From Vibrio sp. LaRot3 (GTDB taxonomy: Bacteria; Pseudomonadota; Gammaproteobacteria; Enterobacterales; Vibrionaceae), in NCBI RefSeq assembly GCF_027587025.1, contig NZ_JAPPTI010000013.1:1-64000 (forward strand): a stretch of 64,000 nucleotides of DNA, in the 5' to 3' direction. Positions 18,530 through 26,849 of this stretch are shown here, in pieces. How positions within the stretch are numbered: the stretch's first letter is position 1; each line of letters opens with the position of its first letter. The notes under the pieces were generated by a model, which was given only the letters and a program-made list of their open reading frames with translations, was not told the DNA's origin and made no database searches. The position numbers and the translations under genes were made by a program.

Positions 18530-18583
18530 ATCTACCCAGTGAGCGCCTTTGGCTGTTTTGATTAGGATTGCTCAGTAAATAAT

Positions 18584-18615
18584 AAAGCCACTGCAAATTG
18601 CAGTGGCTTTTTGAT
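18584..18615 (+). terminator. Terminator after small acidic protein
   Basis: Stem AAAGCCACTGC / GCAGTGGCTTT with a 5-base loop and T tail. Confidence 0.85.
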
Positions 18616-18709
18616 GTTGAAGCTGAAATATAGCTGCCTCATGATAGCTGGTCGAGACTGCTGTTGCTAGACATCAAGCGCAGCCTCTATTTGGAATATT
18701 GCAAGTAAC

Positions 18710-20569
18710 TTAAGCGCTTTCCGCTTGGTCGTTATCTTGCTGCTCTCCTAAGAAACCGCCCGTCTGGTGTGCCCAAAGCTGAGCATAGATACCATCGTTT
18801 TGCAGTAGCTCTTGGTGGCTGCCTTGTTCAACTACTTGGCCTTGGTCTAGTACGATGAGACGATCCATGGCTGCAATTGTCGATAAACGGTGGGCAATCG
18901 CAATTACCGTTTTGCCTTCCATCAGCTCGTACAAGCTTTCTTGAATCGCCGCTTCTACTTCAGAATCGAGTGCCGAAGTGGCTTCATCTAATACCAGTAA
19001 TGGGGCATCTTTAAGTAGTACGCGAGAGATGGCGATGCGCTGACGTTGTCCGCCTGACAGCTTCACGCCGCGTTCGCCTACTTGAGCATCGTAGCCTACG
19101 TTGCCAAATGGGTCGGTGAGCGTATCAATAAACTCATGTGCGTGCGCTTGTTTCGTTGCGCGCATAAGATCGTCTTCGCTTGCATCTGGTCGACCATATA
19201 AGATGTTTTCACGAATCGAACGGTGCAAGAGTGAAGTGTCTTGCGTCACCATACCAATGTTGCTGCGCAGTGACTCTTGAGTAACATCCGAGATGACTTG
19301 CCCATCGATAGTAATCTTACCTTGTTCAACATCGTGGAAGCGCAGCAGTAAGTTCACTAGCGTTGATTTACCTGCACCGGAGCGGCCAACTAAACCTACT
19401 TTCTCACCCGGTTTGATCTCGAGGTTGAGGTTACTCAACACGCCTTTCTCTTTCTCACCGTAATGGAAACTAACATCTTCAAAGCGGATAGAACCTTTGG
19501 TGACTTCCAGTGGTTTTGCGTCTTCTTTATCTTGAATATCGATAGGTTTTGAAAGCGTTTTCATGCCATCAACCACCGTACCCATGTTTTCAAACAGTGC
19601 CCCCACTTCCCACATGATCCACATCGACATGCCGTTAATACGCAGGGCTAAACTGACCGCTATCGCGATTGCGCCAACACTGATCGCGCTGTCCATCCAC
19701 AAGTAGATAGAGAGTGCAGCAATAGAGAAGACCAAAATGTAATTGGTAATTTCTACCGCGACATCAAAGCCTGTCACCAAGCGCATTTGGCGATATACCG
19801 TTTTCAGGAAGCCTTGCATCCCTTCTTCGGCGTATTCGGTTTCACGCTTACTGTGTGAGAACAGTTTTACTGTCGCAATATTGTTGTAGCTATCGACAAT
19901 TCGGCCAGTCATGAGAGAACGAGCGTCAGCTTGCTCTGTGGCCACTTGTTTGAGTTTTGGTACAAAATAAAGTTGTATGCAGATATAGGCGACGAGCCAA
20001 GCAAGCATGGGAATCATTAATCGCCAATCCGCTTGAGCGAGGAGGAATATCATCGCCGTAAAGTAAACAGACACATAAACGAATACGTCCATGGTTTTCA
20101 TGACCGTTTCACGCACCGCCAGTGAGGTTTGCATAACTTTGGTCGCAACGCGGCCTGCAAAATCATCTTGATAGAAGTTGATGCTCTGCTTTAGCAGGTA
20201 GCGGTGGGCTAACCAACGTATCGACATCGGGTAATTGCCCAATAATGTCTGATGGGTAAGCAAGGAGTAAGTGATGACTAACACTGGCATAACGAGCAGC
20301 AGTAGCACACCATAAAAAATCAAATCTTGGCTGTTGTCTTGCCAAAACGTGTCAGGGTTACTAGTAGAAAGCCAATCAACCAAGCTACCCATGGCACCAA
20401 AGAGCGAAACTTCTACAATCGCAACAATAGTGGCCATGATAGACATGATAATCAGTGGCTTTTCAAACCCTCGGGTGTAATAGCGGCAAAAGGCAATAAT
20501 ACCTTCTGGCGGCTGTTCGGGTTCTTTTTCAGGGAAGGGTTTGGTGAATCCCTCAAACTTTTTAAACAT
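18710..20569 (-). CDS. ABC transporter, fused permease-ATPase exporter
   Basis: This 619-residue half-transporter dimerises to form an MsbA/multidrug-type exporter. Six transmembrane helices (about 38-330) are followed by the ATPase domain, with Walker A VGRSGAGKST, signature LSGGQRQRIA, Walker B LLVLDEATSALD and the H-loop IAHRLST. The cytosolic N-terminal 35 residues are rich in Pro and Glu (PFPEKEPEQPPEG). It is a single gene with no accessory protein next to it, so the substrate (drug, lipid or peptide) cannot be named. Confidence 0.88.
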   Translation of the reverse strand: MFKKFEGFTKPFPEKEPEQPPEGIIAFCRYYTRGFEKPLIIMSIMATIVAIVEVSLFGAMGSLVDWLSTSNPDTFWQDNSQDLIFYGVLLLLVMPVLVITYSLLTHQTLLGNYPMSIRWLAHRYLLKQSINFYQDDFAGRVATKVMQTSLAVRETVMKTMDVFVYVSVYFTAMIFLLAQADWRLMIPMLAWLVAYICIQLYFVPKLKQVATEQADARSLMTGRIVDSYNNIATVKLFSHSKRETEYAEEGMQGFLKTVYRQMRLVTGFDVAVEITNYILVFSIAALSIYLWMDSAISVGAIAIAVSLALRINGMSMWIMWEVGALFENMGTVVDGMKTLSKPIDIQDKEDAKPLEVTKGSIRFEDVSFHYGEKEKGVLSNLNLEIKPGEKVGLVGRSGAGKSTLVNLLLRFHDVEQGKITIDGQVISDVTQESLRSNIGMVTQDTSLLHRSIRENILYGRPDASEDDLMRATKQAHAHEFIDTLTDPFGNVGYDAQVGERGVKLSGGQRQRIAISRVLLKDAPLLVLDEATSALDSEVEAAIQESLYELMEGKTVIAIAHRLSTIAAMDRLIVLDQGQVVEQGSHQELLQNDGIYAQLWAHQTGGFLGEQQDNDQAESA

Positions 20570-20925
20570 ACATCATCCTAAAACGTACAACAGAGTGTTT
20601 AACTCATGTTATTAAGTATCTTTTGCAAAAAGTATCAATGACGATTTGTTGTGAGGAATCGTCCTAGATGAGTGGCGAGATGCTTATGGTATCTCTTTGT
20701 TGTGTGAATTGTAACCACCGAACAACATTTCATTATTCATTGTTATGAATATTATGCAGACAATTATTATTAAAGGTATGAGTGACAATAAACTTTACTG
20801 TGAGATTGGATTTCGTCAGGAATATTTATGGCTCACTGAGTTAATTAACAATTAACTCAGTAAAATGTCGATTAACATTATGTTTACAATCTTCTACAGA
20901 TAGAACAATAAAGGAGTTTGTACTG
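20570..20925. promoter_or_regulatory. Divergent intergenic region with a perfect palindrome
   Basis: These 356 bases lie between the ABC exporter and the CtlX-like gene. At 20835-20861 there is a perfect 12-bp inverted repeat, ACTGAGTTAATT and its complement, around AAC. A weaker hairpin GACGATT / AATCGTC lies near 20640-20670. The palindrome sits about 65 bases before the downstream start, where an operator would be expected. No T run follows on the + strand, so it is unlikely to be a terminator for that gene. Confidence 0.45.
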
Positions 20926-21909
20926 ATGTACGATATGCAAACCCGACTTAAGTCACCGCCTACATTATCCAATAAACAAAATGCTAATTGTGTGGTTATG
21001 GTACCGCCAAAAGAGTTTGGTTATAACTCACAAACGGCTCAAGACAATGAATTTCAGCATGTTGTAGACCTCTCTGCGCAGCAAATCAGGCAACGTGCTA
21101 TGTCTGAGTACCAATTGATGGTTTCGGGCCTGCGCGCCGAAGGTGTGCAGGTGATTGAACTGGATTATTTGCCCTCGGCAACGGCAACACCTGATGCGGT
21201 ATTCCCGAACAACTGGTTTAGTACCACCTCTGACGGCCAATTATTTACCTTCCCAATGGCGTGTGAAAATCGTCAACAAGAAGTTCGTACTGATGAGTTA
21301 GTTTGTGCGTTAGAAGCATCGGGCCGGCAGGTCGAACAGATACAAGATTTACAGCCTAATATTAAGCAGCAGGCCTATCTTGAAAGTACAGGCGTCGTGG
21401 TGGCTGACCATGTCAATAAAACGCTGTATGCGGCGCTGTCTCAGCGTTGTGATCGTGCTGTATTGGAAGAGTATGCTGAGCTTATAGATTATCCACGCGT
21501 GGTGTCATTTCAAACCGCTTTACCTTCAGGCAACCCGATCTACCATACCAATGTCATGATGGCGATTGGTGAGCGGTTTTGTGTTATTTGTGATGAACTT
21601 ATTCCGCAGTTTGAACGCACTTTTGTGCTTAAATCTTTGGCGAAAGATAAGCAACTCATTTCTATTAGCTTGGAGCAAATGAATGCGATGTGCGGTAATG
21701 TACTTCAACTGGAAACGATCAATGGTCAAAAGGTAATAGCCATGTCGCAAAGTGCTTTTGACGCTTTTACGCCCGCGCAGCGTAATCAGCTGTCGAGCCA
21801 CGGTAAGCTATTGTCTTTTAATGTGGATACTATTGAGTCAATTGGTGGTGGCAGTGTGCGTTGCATGTTGGCTGAGGTGTTTCTTCCTAGCCGAAGCCAT
21901 ACTTTGTAG
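20926..21909 (+). CDS. CtlX-like arginine deiminase-related hydrolase
   Basis: This 327-residue protein belongs to the guanidino-group-modifying superfamily (amidinotransferase/dimethylargininase fold). Likely catalytic residues are Asp90 in TPDAVFPNNW, His207 in NPIYHTNV, and nucleophile Cys313 in GGGSVRCML, all at expected places. Related proteins are called CtlX or arginine deiminase-related and act on arginine- or citrulline-like compounds. AAGGAG precedes the ATG with 9-base spacing. It is monocistronic. The true substrate is inferred only at class level. Confidence 0.82.
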   Translation: MYDMQTRLKSPPTLSNKQNANCVVMVPPKEFGYNSQTAQDNEFQHVVDLSAQQIRQRAMSEYQLMVSGLRAEGVQVIELDYLPSATATPDAVFPNNWFSTTSDGQLFTFPMACENRQQEVRTDELVCALEASGRQVEQIQDLQPNIKQQAYLESTGVVVADHVNKTLYAALSQRCDRAVLEEYAELIDYPRVVSFQTALPSGNPIYHTNVMMAIGERFCVICDELIPQFERTFVLKSLAKDKQLISISLEQMNAMCGNVLQLETINGQKVIAMSQSAFDAFTPAQRNQLSSHGKLLSFNVDTIESIGGGSVRCMLAEVFLPSRSHTL

Positions 21910-22059
21910 CGCTGCTATTTATATTAAAACATAAGAGCCCTAAGCGACGTGTCATTACATGTCGCTTTTTAATTTATAGTCACTAAATTGTTGTTTTTAT
22001 GGAGATAAAAATACGTTACGCTGCTTGGTCTTCTTTAGAAAATATAGGTGAGCCATAAT

Positions 22060-22566
22060 ATGGAAATAGTGAGCGAAAGACTGATAATGACCCCAATCAC
22101 AGAGAAAGACTGGCCACTATTTCGACGTTTGCTCTCTGAGCCTCAAGTAATAAGGCATTGTTTTGATGCGCCTTCTGAGTCTGACGCGAGGGCGAGGTTT
22201 GAATCGCGTTTGCCAACATGGTCAGTAGAGTCTGAACATTGGCTTTGTTTGGTGATGGTCGATAAACAGTCTCAACAGCCAATAGGGGTGACGGGCTGTG
22301 TGATGGAAAATGGCATCGCTGAATTAGGATATTTGCTTCTACCTGAGTTCTTTGGGCGTCAATATGGGACAGAATCACTGGCCGCTTTGCTCGAACTTTT
22401 GAAGGCGCAGTGTGGAGTAAAGCAGTTCAAAGCCGTGGTAACAGAAGGCAACATCGCGTCGGAACGTGTGTTAGAAAAATGCGGTTTTCGGTTGGGTCAA
22501 GTAGTACCAGAAGCCTATGAAATAGGTGGGCGTTTGTTGGCGGATCATATCTACGTTCTCAGCTAA
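22060..22566 (+). CDS. GNAT acetyltransferase, RimJ/RimL type
   Basis: This is about 168 residues from the ATG at 22060, which has GGTGAG upstream; a GTG at 22048 is an alternative. The N-terminal SERLIMTPITEKDWPLF is the usual opening of the RimJ/RimL branch. The acetyl-CoA loop is FFGRQYGTESLAALLELL, and NIASERVLEKCGFRLGQV is the usual motif B region. It should transfer acetyl from acetyl-CoA to an amino group of a protein or small molecule. No neighbour suggests the target. Confidence 0.85.
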   Translation: MEIVSERLIMTPITEKDWPLFRRLLSEPQVIRHCFDAPSESDARARFESRLPTWSVESEHWLCLVMVDKQSQQPIGVTGCVMENGIAELGYLLLPEFFGRQYGTESLAALLELLKAQCGVKQFKAVVTEGNIASERVLEKCGFRLGQVVPEAYEIGGRLLADHIYVLS

Positions 22567-22719
22567 ATGTCGCGACTCAATTCAGTTACTTAATCAAATG
22601 CCCATAAATGGGAATCAAATGGCTAGGCGAAGATTAACGCTTAGCTATTTTTAGTTATAAATCAGCGTAGTAAACAAGTAACATTCAGCGCTTGTAGTAA
22701 CGCGCGAATAGGTTGAATA

Positions 22720-23073
22720 GTGGCAGATACTTTAGTTGTTTTGTTTTTGATTTGTATGGCATGGGTAGTGATCCCGACGTTGCTATTTTTCACGCTGTTT
22801 TTCTTAGTTTGGATCGTATTTAAGCTGACTGCTAACCCTGTTTATTTTCCTCGTTATGCCTCCGTACTTAAATGGAGCCCTTTGCGCGGTGTTTGGTTTG
22901 GTATGTCTTCGTTTATGGAAGACCGCGCTTTTACACAGTTGGAGCAAGGTTTACTAAAGCGCTTTCTCACATTGATCTATCCGCTTTTTATTCTGTGGGA
23001 TAAAACGTTTCTTATTTTTGTGTTTTTAATGATGGCATTAGCTGGCTTAATTATGTTCGGGTTGCCTGAATAA
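22720..23073 (+). CDS. Hypothetical inner membrane protein
   Basis: This 117-residue protein has a GTG start. Two strongly hydrophobic regions lie at about residues 4-38 and 86-113, with an amphipathic loop between (YASVLKWSPLRGVWFG). The N-terminal segment is long enough for one or two helices. I do not recognise a family. It starts a run of small + strand genes up to 25213, but the gaps are large enough that co-transcription is uncertain. Confidence 0.6.
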   Translation: MADTLVVLFLICMAWVVIPTLLFFTLFFLVWIVFKLTANPVYFPRYASVLKWSPLRGVWFGMSSFMEDRAFTQLEQGLLKRFLTLIYPLFILWDKTFLIFVFLMMALAGLIMFGLPE

Positions 23074-23183
23074 TTGTGACAATTAGCCAATGTAGACGCT
23101 TGGGTTTTAGTGAGTTATGTTATCTATGATACTGTTTATATTGGATATTATTCGCGAATGTTAGGCTGTGTTGGGAATATATA

Positions 23184-23642
23184 ATGATAGAAAAGCAACA
23201 ACTGATCGCTAGTTTTGAACCTGTTTTACAGATGTTGATTGAGCGTCATTCAGATCAAATTGCTCATTACGTAAAACAAGAGACTTTTTCTGAGATGATG
23301 TTATCCGTAGAGTACTGGGATGGCGAGTTGTTCTGGAATATTTTTGAGAACGATGAAGAAGAGTTTGAACACTCTGGTGAGATGGATCCAGATGAGTTCA
23401 TCATTTTGTCGAACTATATTGAAGATGAGCCAGCCGCAGCGCAGTTGAGTGAGCTTTTGCAAAGCATGGGTGACATTTTTGGTGTAGATGGTTGGGAAAT
23501 GTTGGAGCGTGTACGTTTTACTCACGATGCTTTGCGCGAAGCAATTCAGAGCAGTAAGGTTAAGCCAATGCTTGAGTTAATCTTAAAGCAAAATCGCCGT
23601 TATTCTCCTCAAGATTACGAAAAAGTAGTGTTGGTAGGGTAG
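23184..23642 (+). CDS. Acidic soluble hypothetical protein
   Basis: This 152-residue protein is strongly acidic in the middle (NDEEEFEHSGEMDPDEF). It has no signal peptide or membrane segment and looks mostly helical. I do not recognise the family. The acidity could mean a calcium- or nucleic-acid-mimicking surface, but that is speculation. A clear terminator follows, so it ends a transcript. Confidence 0.6.
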   Translation: MIEKQQLIASFEPVLQMLIERHSDQIAHYVKQETFSEMMLSVEYWDGELFWNIFENDEEEFEHSGEMDPDEFIILSNYIEDEPAAAQLSELLQSMGDIFGVDGWEMLERVRFTHDALREAIQSSKVKPMLELILKQNRRYSPQDYEKVVLVG

Positions 23643-23665
23643 GCATGTAACATCCGTATTTTTGG

Positions 23666-23697
23666 AAAAGGTTCAGGCGTTAATCTGAACCTTTTTA
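23666..23697 (+). terminator. Terminator after acidic hypothetical gene
   Basis: Stem AAAAGGTTCAG / CTGAACCTTTT with an 8-base loop and T tail. Confidence 0.85.
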
Positions 23698-23752
23698 TTG
23701 TCTGAAATGTGTTAATGCCATTCGTGTATATGACTAATAAGGTGGGAAAATT

Positions 23753-24298
23753 GTGACCAAGCTTTATATTTTTTCTGGGTTGCCTGCGAGTGGTAAGTCT
23801 ACGTTAGCTAAACGATTAGCAAAGCACTATTCTGCCATGTATATACGTATTGATAGTGTTGAGCAGGGATTGCGAGATTTATGCAACTACAGTGTTGAAG
23901 GAGAAGGTTACCGCCTTAGCTATCGTTTGATTCGAGATAACTTGCTACTTGGAAACAGTGCAATTGCCGACTCCTGTAACCCAATCCCACTCACTCGAGA
24001 AGAGTGGCAACAAGTGGCTATCGATGCGAATGCTGATTTCATCAATATTGAGGTGAGTTGCTCTGATATGCTGGAGCATCAGCATCGAGTGGAAAATCGA
24101 GTAAATGAAGTGGCAAATTTGCAGTTGCCAACTTGGCAGCAAGTGCTTGATCGTGAGTATCATCCATGGAGTGGAGAGGTTATTCGAATTGATACCGCGG
24201 GACAAACAATTGAGGCGAGTTTTTGTGAACTTCTGGATAAGCTAGAAAAGCGATCACTAAAGGGCAGTTGGCAAAGGAATAAGGAACGTTGTCAGTGA
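23753..24298 (+). CDS. P-loop kinase-like protein (AAA_33 type)
   Basis: This 181-residue cytosolic protein starts with GTG. Walker A is GLPASGKSTLAKRLA at residues 8-22. The following YIRIDSVEQGLRD fits the acceptor-binding region, and ADSCNPIPLTREEW the Walker-B-like part of small-molecule kinases such as chloramphenicol phosphotransferase-like or zeta-like proteins. It should phosphorylate a small molecule using ATP, but which one is unknown. Its stop overlaps the next gene's GTG start (GTGA), so the two are translationally coupled. Confidence 0.78.
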   Translation: MTKLYIFSGLPASGKSTLAKRLAKHYSAMYIRIDSVEQGLRDLCNYSVEGEGYRLSYRLIRDNLLLGNSAIADSCNPIPLTREEWQQVAIDANADFINIEVSCSDMLEHQHRVENRVNEVANLQLPTWQQVLDREYHPWSGEVIRIDTAGQTIEASFCELLDKLEKRSLKGSWQRNKERCQ

Positions 24299-24624
24299 TT
24301 TGGTTAAGCCTAGCAATATTGGTTGTTTTGATACTGTTTTACTTTGTTGGTGGAGGCAGCTCAACACCCGTTAAACAGGTTTATATTGCCGCTGGTTTCA
24401 TCTCTGTTTACTTACTTGTTTTAGCTTGGGTTCCGCCTTTTCCGTCAGTGACTACTAGCCATTTTGGCGGCTTATTTGGCTTAGTGCCGATGCTTTCTTT
24501 TGGTGCAATTTTATTTCCTCACTGTAATCCTCAATCTCCTGAAGTTGTCACCCGTTTTGTTGGCTGGGTGGGAGTAATCTCTGTCGCGCTAATACTGGCT
24601 TGTTTTAAACTTTTTGTTTGGTAA
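24295..24624 (+). CDS. Small hydrophobic membrane protein coupled to kinase
   Basis: This is about 109 residues with three hydrophobic helices and very few charges. The GTG at 24295 is chosen because AAGGAA lies 8 bases before it and it overlaps the kinase stop by GTGA; the TTG at 24289 would be too close to the ribosome site. I do not recognise a family. Coupling to the P-loop kinase suggests a shared role. Confidence 0.6.
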   Translation: MIWLSLAILVVLILFYFVGGGSSTPVKQVYIAAGFISVYLLVLAWVPPFPSVTTSHFGGLFGLVPMLSFGAILFPHCNPQSPEVVTRFVGWVGVISVALILACFKLFVW

Positions 24625-24679
24625 CTCGTAAACTGCTATGTATTGAATTATCAGATGATTAAGACATGAGGGCACTATT

Positions 24680-25213
24680 ATGAAAACAAAGCTCATTAAG
24701 AGAACATTGATTGCGTCGTTGGCTTTTTTGCTTTCTGGTTGTTTAGGGATGCCTGATGGGGTTAAGCCAGTTTCAGACTTTGAGCTCAAGAACTATCTGG
24801 GCACTTGGTACGAGATCGCTCGGTTAGATCATTCCTTTGAAAAAGGTTTGAGTAAGGTGACTGCGGAATACCAACTCAGGGAGGACGGTGGCGTCCGAGT
24901 TATAAACCGAGGGTACAATGCGGAAACGGACAATTGGAAGCAAGCAGAGGGCAAAGCTTATTTTGTTGAAGAGACTGATAAAGGTTACTTAAAAGTCTCT
25001 TTCTTTGGCCCGTTTTATGGCTCTTATGTGGTATTTGAACTTGACCAGCCAAACTATCAATATGCATTTATATCAGGGCCGAATAACGATTACTTATGGT
25101 TATTAGCTCGTACTCCTCAGGTTGACCAAAAAGTCATTGATAAGTTTAAAGCCATGTCGCTCGAGCGTGGATTTGATCTCACTCAGCTGATTTTAGTCGA
25201 GCAAAGTGAGTGA
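24680..25213 (+). CDS. blc: Bacterial lipocalin (Blc)
   Basis: This 177-residue outer-membrane lipoprotein carries the lipobox LLSGC at about residue 21. The lipocalin signature NYLGTWYEIARLDHSFEKG is present, with conserved GTWYE. Further strands include VRVINRGYNAETDNWKQAEGKA and the conserved FFGPFYGSY. Blc proteins bind lysophospholipids and fatty acids during envelope stress. It is transcribed alone after the kinase pair, and its length is normal. Confidence 0.92.
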   Translation: MKTKLIKRTLIASLAFLLSGCLGMPDGVKPVSDFELKNYLGTWYEIARLDHSFEKGLSKVTAEYQLREDGGVRVINRGYNAETDNWKQAEGKAYFVEETDKGYLKVSFFGPFYGSYVVFELDQPNYQYAFISGPNNDYLWLLARTPQVDQKVIDKFKAMSLERGFDLTQLILVEQSE

Positions 25214-25272
25214 GTTGTTGCCGTGAATTGCGCAGCGTCATTACTTGGTTCTTTGCAAACTTATCGATGCGA

Positions 25273-25983
25273 TTACCAAGGTATTTCAGTGCCATCATAG
25301 CTATAAAACGTGCCTGAGTTGTTTGATGTTGTGTTGTCGACTACATTCATCAAGCATTGCGCCACGTAATGAGGGGTAAAGAGTTTCGAGGGTGGCACAT
25401 TCGATTGAAACGGTTTGGAAAGCGGGGTATCAGTCGTACCCGGATGAAAGGCGAATACGCAGCAGTTTGGTAGTTTGTACCTCCATTCAATACTAATGGT
25501 CTTTAACGCCATGTTAAGTGCCGCTTTTGAGCTTCTATAACTTACCCATCCACCCAATTGATTGTCTTCAATGCTGCCAATTTTGGCCGAAAGCGTCACA
25601 AAATGTGTTGGGGTTTTGGCTTTCAATACGAGCATAAAGTGTTTAGCCAATAGTAGGCTCGGCAAGGTATTCAGTTTTACATTGCGTAGCATGAAGTCAG
25701 GGTCAAACTCAGTAATAGATTTCTCTGGAAGGTGCGTGTTGTTGTGTAGAAAACCAATGGCATTGATTAGTATGTCTAGGTGAGTAAATTCTTTAGCTAG
25801 TTCAATGATGTGCTGCTCGTTACAGGCATCAAGCTGTCGCCATTTCACATTTGAGTAGTTTGTATTGGGATGGTGCTGATGAAAGGTTGCCACAATTTGC
25901 CAACGAGGTTGTTGCTTCGCATATTGAGCGACGATCGCTGCGCCAATTCCACCACTGCCACCAATAACAAGTAAGGTTTTCAT
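25273..25983 (-). CDS. Short-chain dehydrogenase/reductase
   Basis: This 236-residue Rossmann-fold oxidoreductase has a cofactor-binding glycine motif GGSGGIGAAI at residues 8-17, NAIG in place of NNAG, a catalytic Ser in VTLSAKIGS, and the YxxxK pair in YRSSKAAL. It resembles CsgA/C-factor-like SDRs. A GGAGAG ribosome site precedes the ATG. It may be co-transcribed from the fasciclin gene only by read-through, since a terminator lies between. The substrate is unknown. Confidence 0.85.
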   Translation of the reverse strand: MKTLLVIGGSGGIGAAIVAQYAKQQPRWQIVATFHQHHPNTNYSNVKWRQLDACNEQHIIELAKEFTHLDILINAIGFLHNNTHLPEKSITEFDPDFMLRNVKLNTLPSLLLAKHFMLVLKAKTPTHFVTLSAKIGSIEDNQLGGWVSYRSSKAALNMALKTISIEWRYKLPNCCVFAFHPGTTDTPLSKPFQSNVPPSKLFTPHYVAQCLMNVVDNTTSNNSGTFYSYDGTEIPW

Positions 25984-26004
25984 TCACTCTCTCCACAACT
26001 TTCT

Positions 26005-26030
26005 CTAAAAAAGGGCAGTATTTACTGCCC
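26005..26030 (-). terminator. Terminator after fasciclin gene
   Basis: Stem GGGCAGT / ACTGCCC on the minus strand, followed by six T residues. Confidence 0.82.
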
Positions 26031-26054
26031 TATCAATTAGCTTTTCAAGCCGAG

Positions 26055-26552
26055 CTATTTTGGTAGTAGCACTGTATCAATCACATGAATGACGCCATTG
26101 CTAGCTTCAACATCGGCGGCAATGACGGCCGCGTCATTGATCATTACCTTATCATCCATGAGCTCCACCATTACATCTTGCCCCAAAACAGTGGATGCTT
26201 TATCAATGCTGACCACATCGGCCGCCATCACTTTTCCGGGTACCACATGGTACGAAAGCACGGCGACAAGTTTGTCTTTGTTTTCTGGTTTTAACAGCAT
26301 TTCAACCGTGCCCTCGGGTAACTTTGCAAAGGCTTCATCGGTTGGCGCAAATACAGTGAATGGTCCTTCTCCTTTCAATGTCTCCACTAAACCTGCAGCT
26401 TTCACGGCAGCGACTAAAGTATTAAAAGAGCCGTTTTCTGCTGCAACATCGACAATGTCTTTTTTCATACCGTGGTGATTGGCATGCGTACAGGCTGAGA
26501 TGATCAGAGTGGCGAACATTATGGTTAGGGTAGTGGTGATTGATTTTAACAT
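26055..26552 (-). CDS. Secreted fasciclin (FAS1) domain protein
   Basis: This 165-residue protein has a lipoprotein-like N-terminus (LIISACTH, Cys about 21), so it is probably anchored in the envelope. It contains a single FAS1 domain, with the H1 motif [17 protein letters not shown] and the H2 region [13 protein letters not shown] at the C-terminus. FAS1 domains mediate adhesion or ligand binding and have no enzymatic activity that I know of. An AAGGAT site precedes the start. Confidence 0.9.
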   Translation of the reverse strand: MLKSITTTLTIMFATLIISACTHANHHGMKKDIVDVAAENGSFNTLVAAVKAAGLVETLKGEGPFTVFAPTDEAFAKLPEGTVEMLLKPENKDKLVAVLSYHVVPGKVMAADVVSIDKASTVLGQDVMVELMDDKVMINDAAVIAADVEASNGVIHVIDTVLLPK

Positions 26553-26849
26553 GGTAGATCCTTATTTATTTCGCGAACTGCTCCCATGCTTACGTGAACA
26601 AAAATAAACTCGATCAATGTTAATGACGGTTAGGTATTGATTCTAATTTTCACTCACCGCACGAAATGAAATTAGGCTTTGATTGAGTTAACAGTTTTGG
26701 CATGAATTAATAACTAAACTGTGAATGGTTGGTTACAGTTCCGAGTGCGGTTTTAGATTTTTCCGTGCCGCCCTTTTTATTTTTGCTGCGTAACATTTTT
26801 GTTGTTGATTGGCTCCATAGAGAGACAGAACAATAAATTGGGGAATGAT

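Noticed and set aside
20740-20775. Possible ArgR box (TGAAT...ATGCA) upstream of the CtlX-like gene
   Set aside because: Spacing is one base short and the second half-site is poor; the perfect palindrome at 20835 is the stronger signal.
26089-26478. 129-codon + strand frame over the fasciclin gene
   Set aside because: It is Ser/Thr-rich and mirrors the FAS1 coding strand; the minus strand has a clear FAS1 domain and signal peptide.
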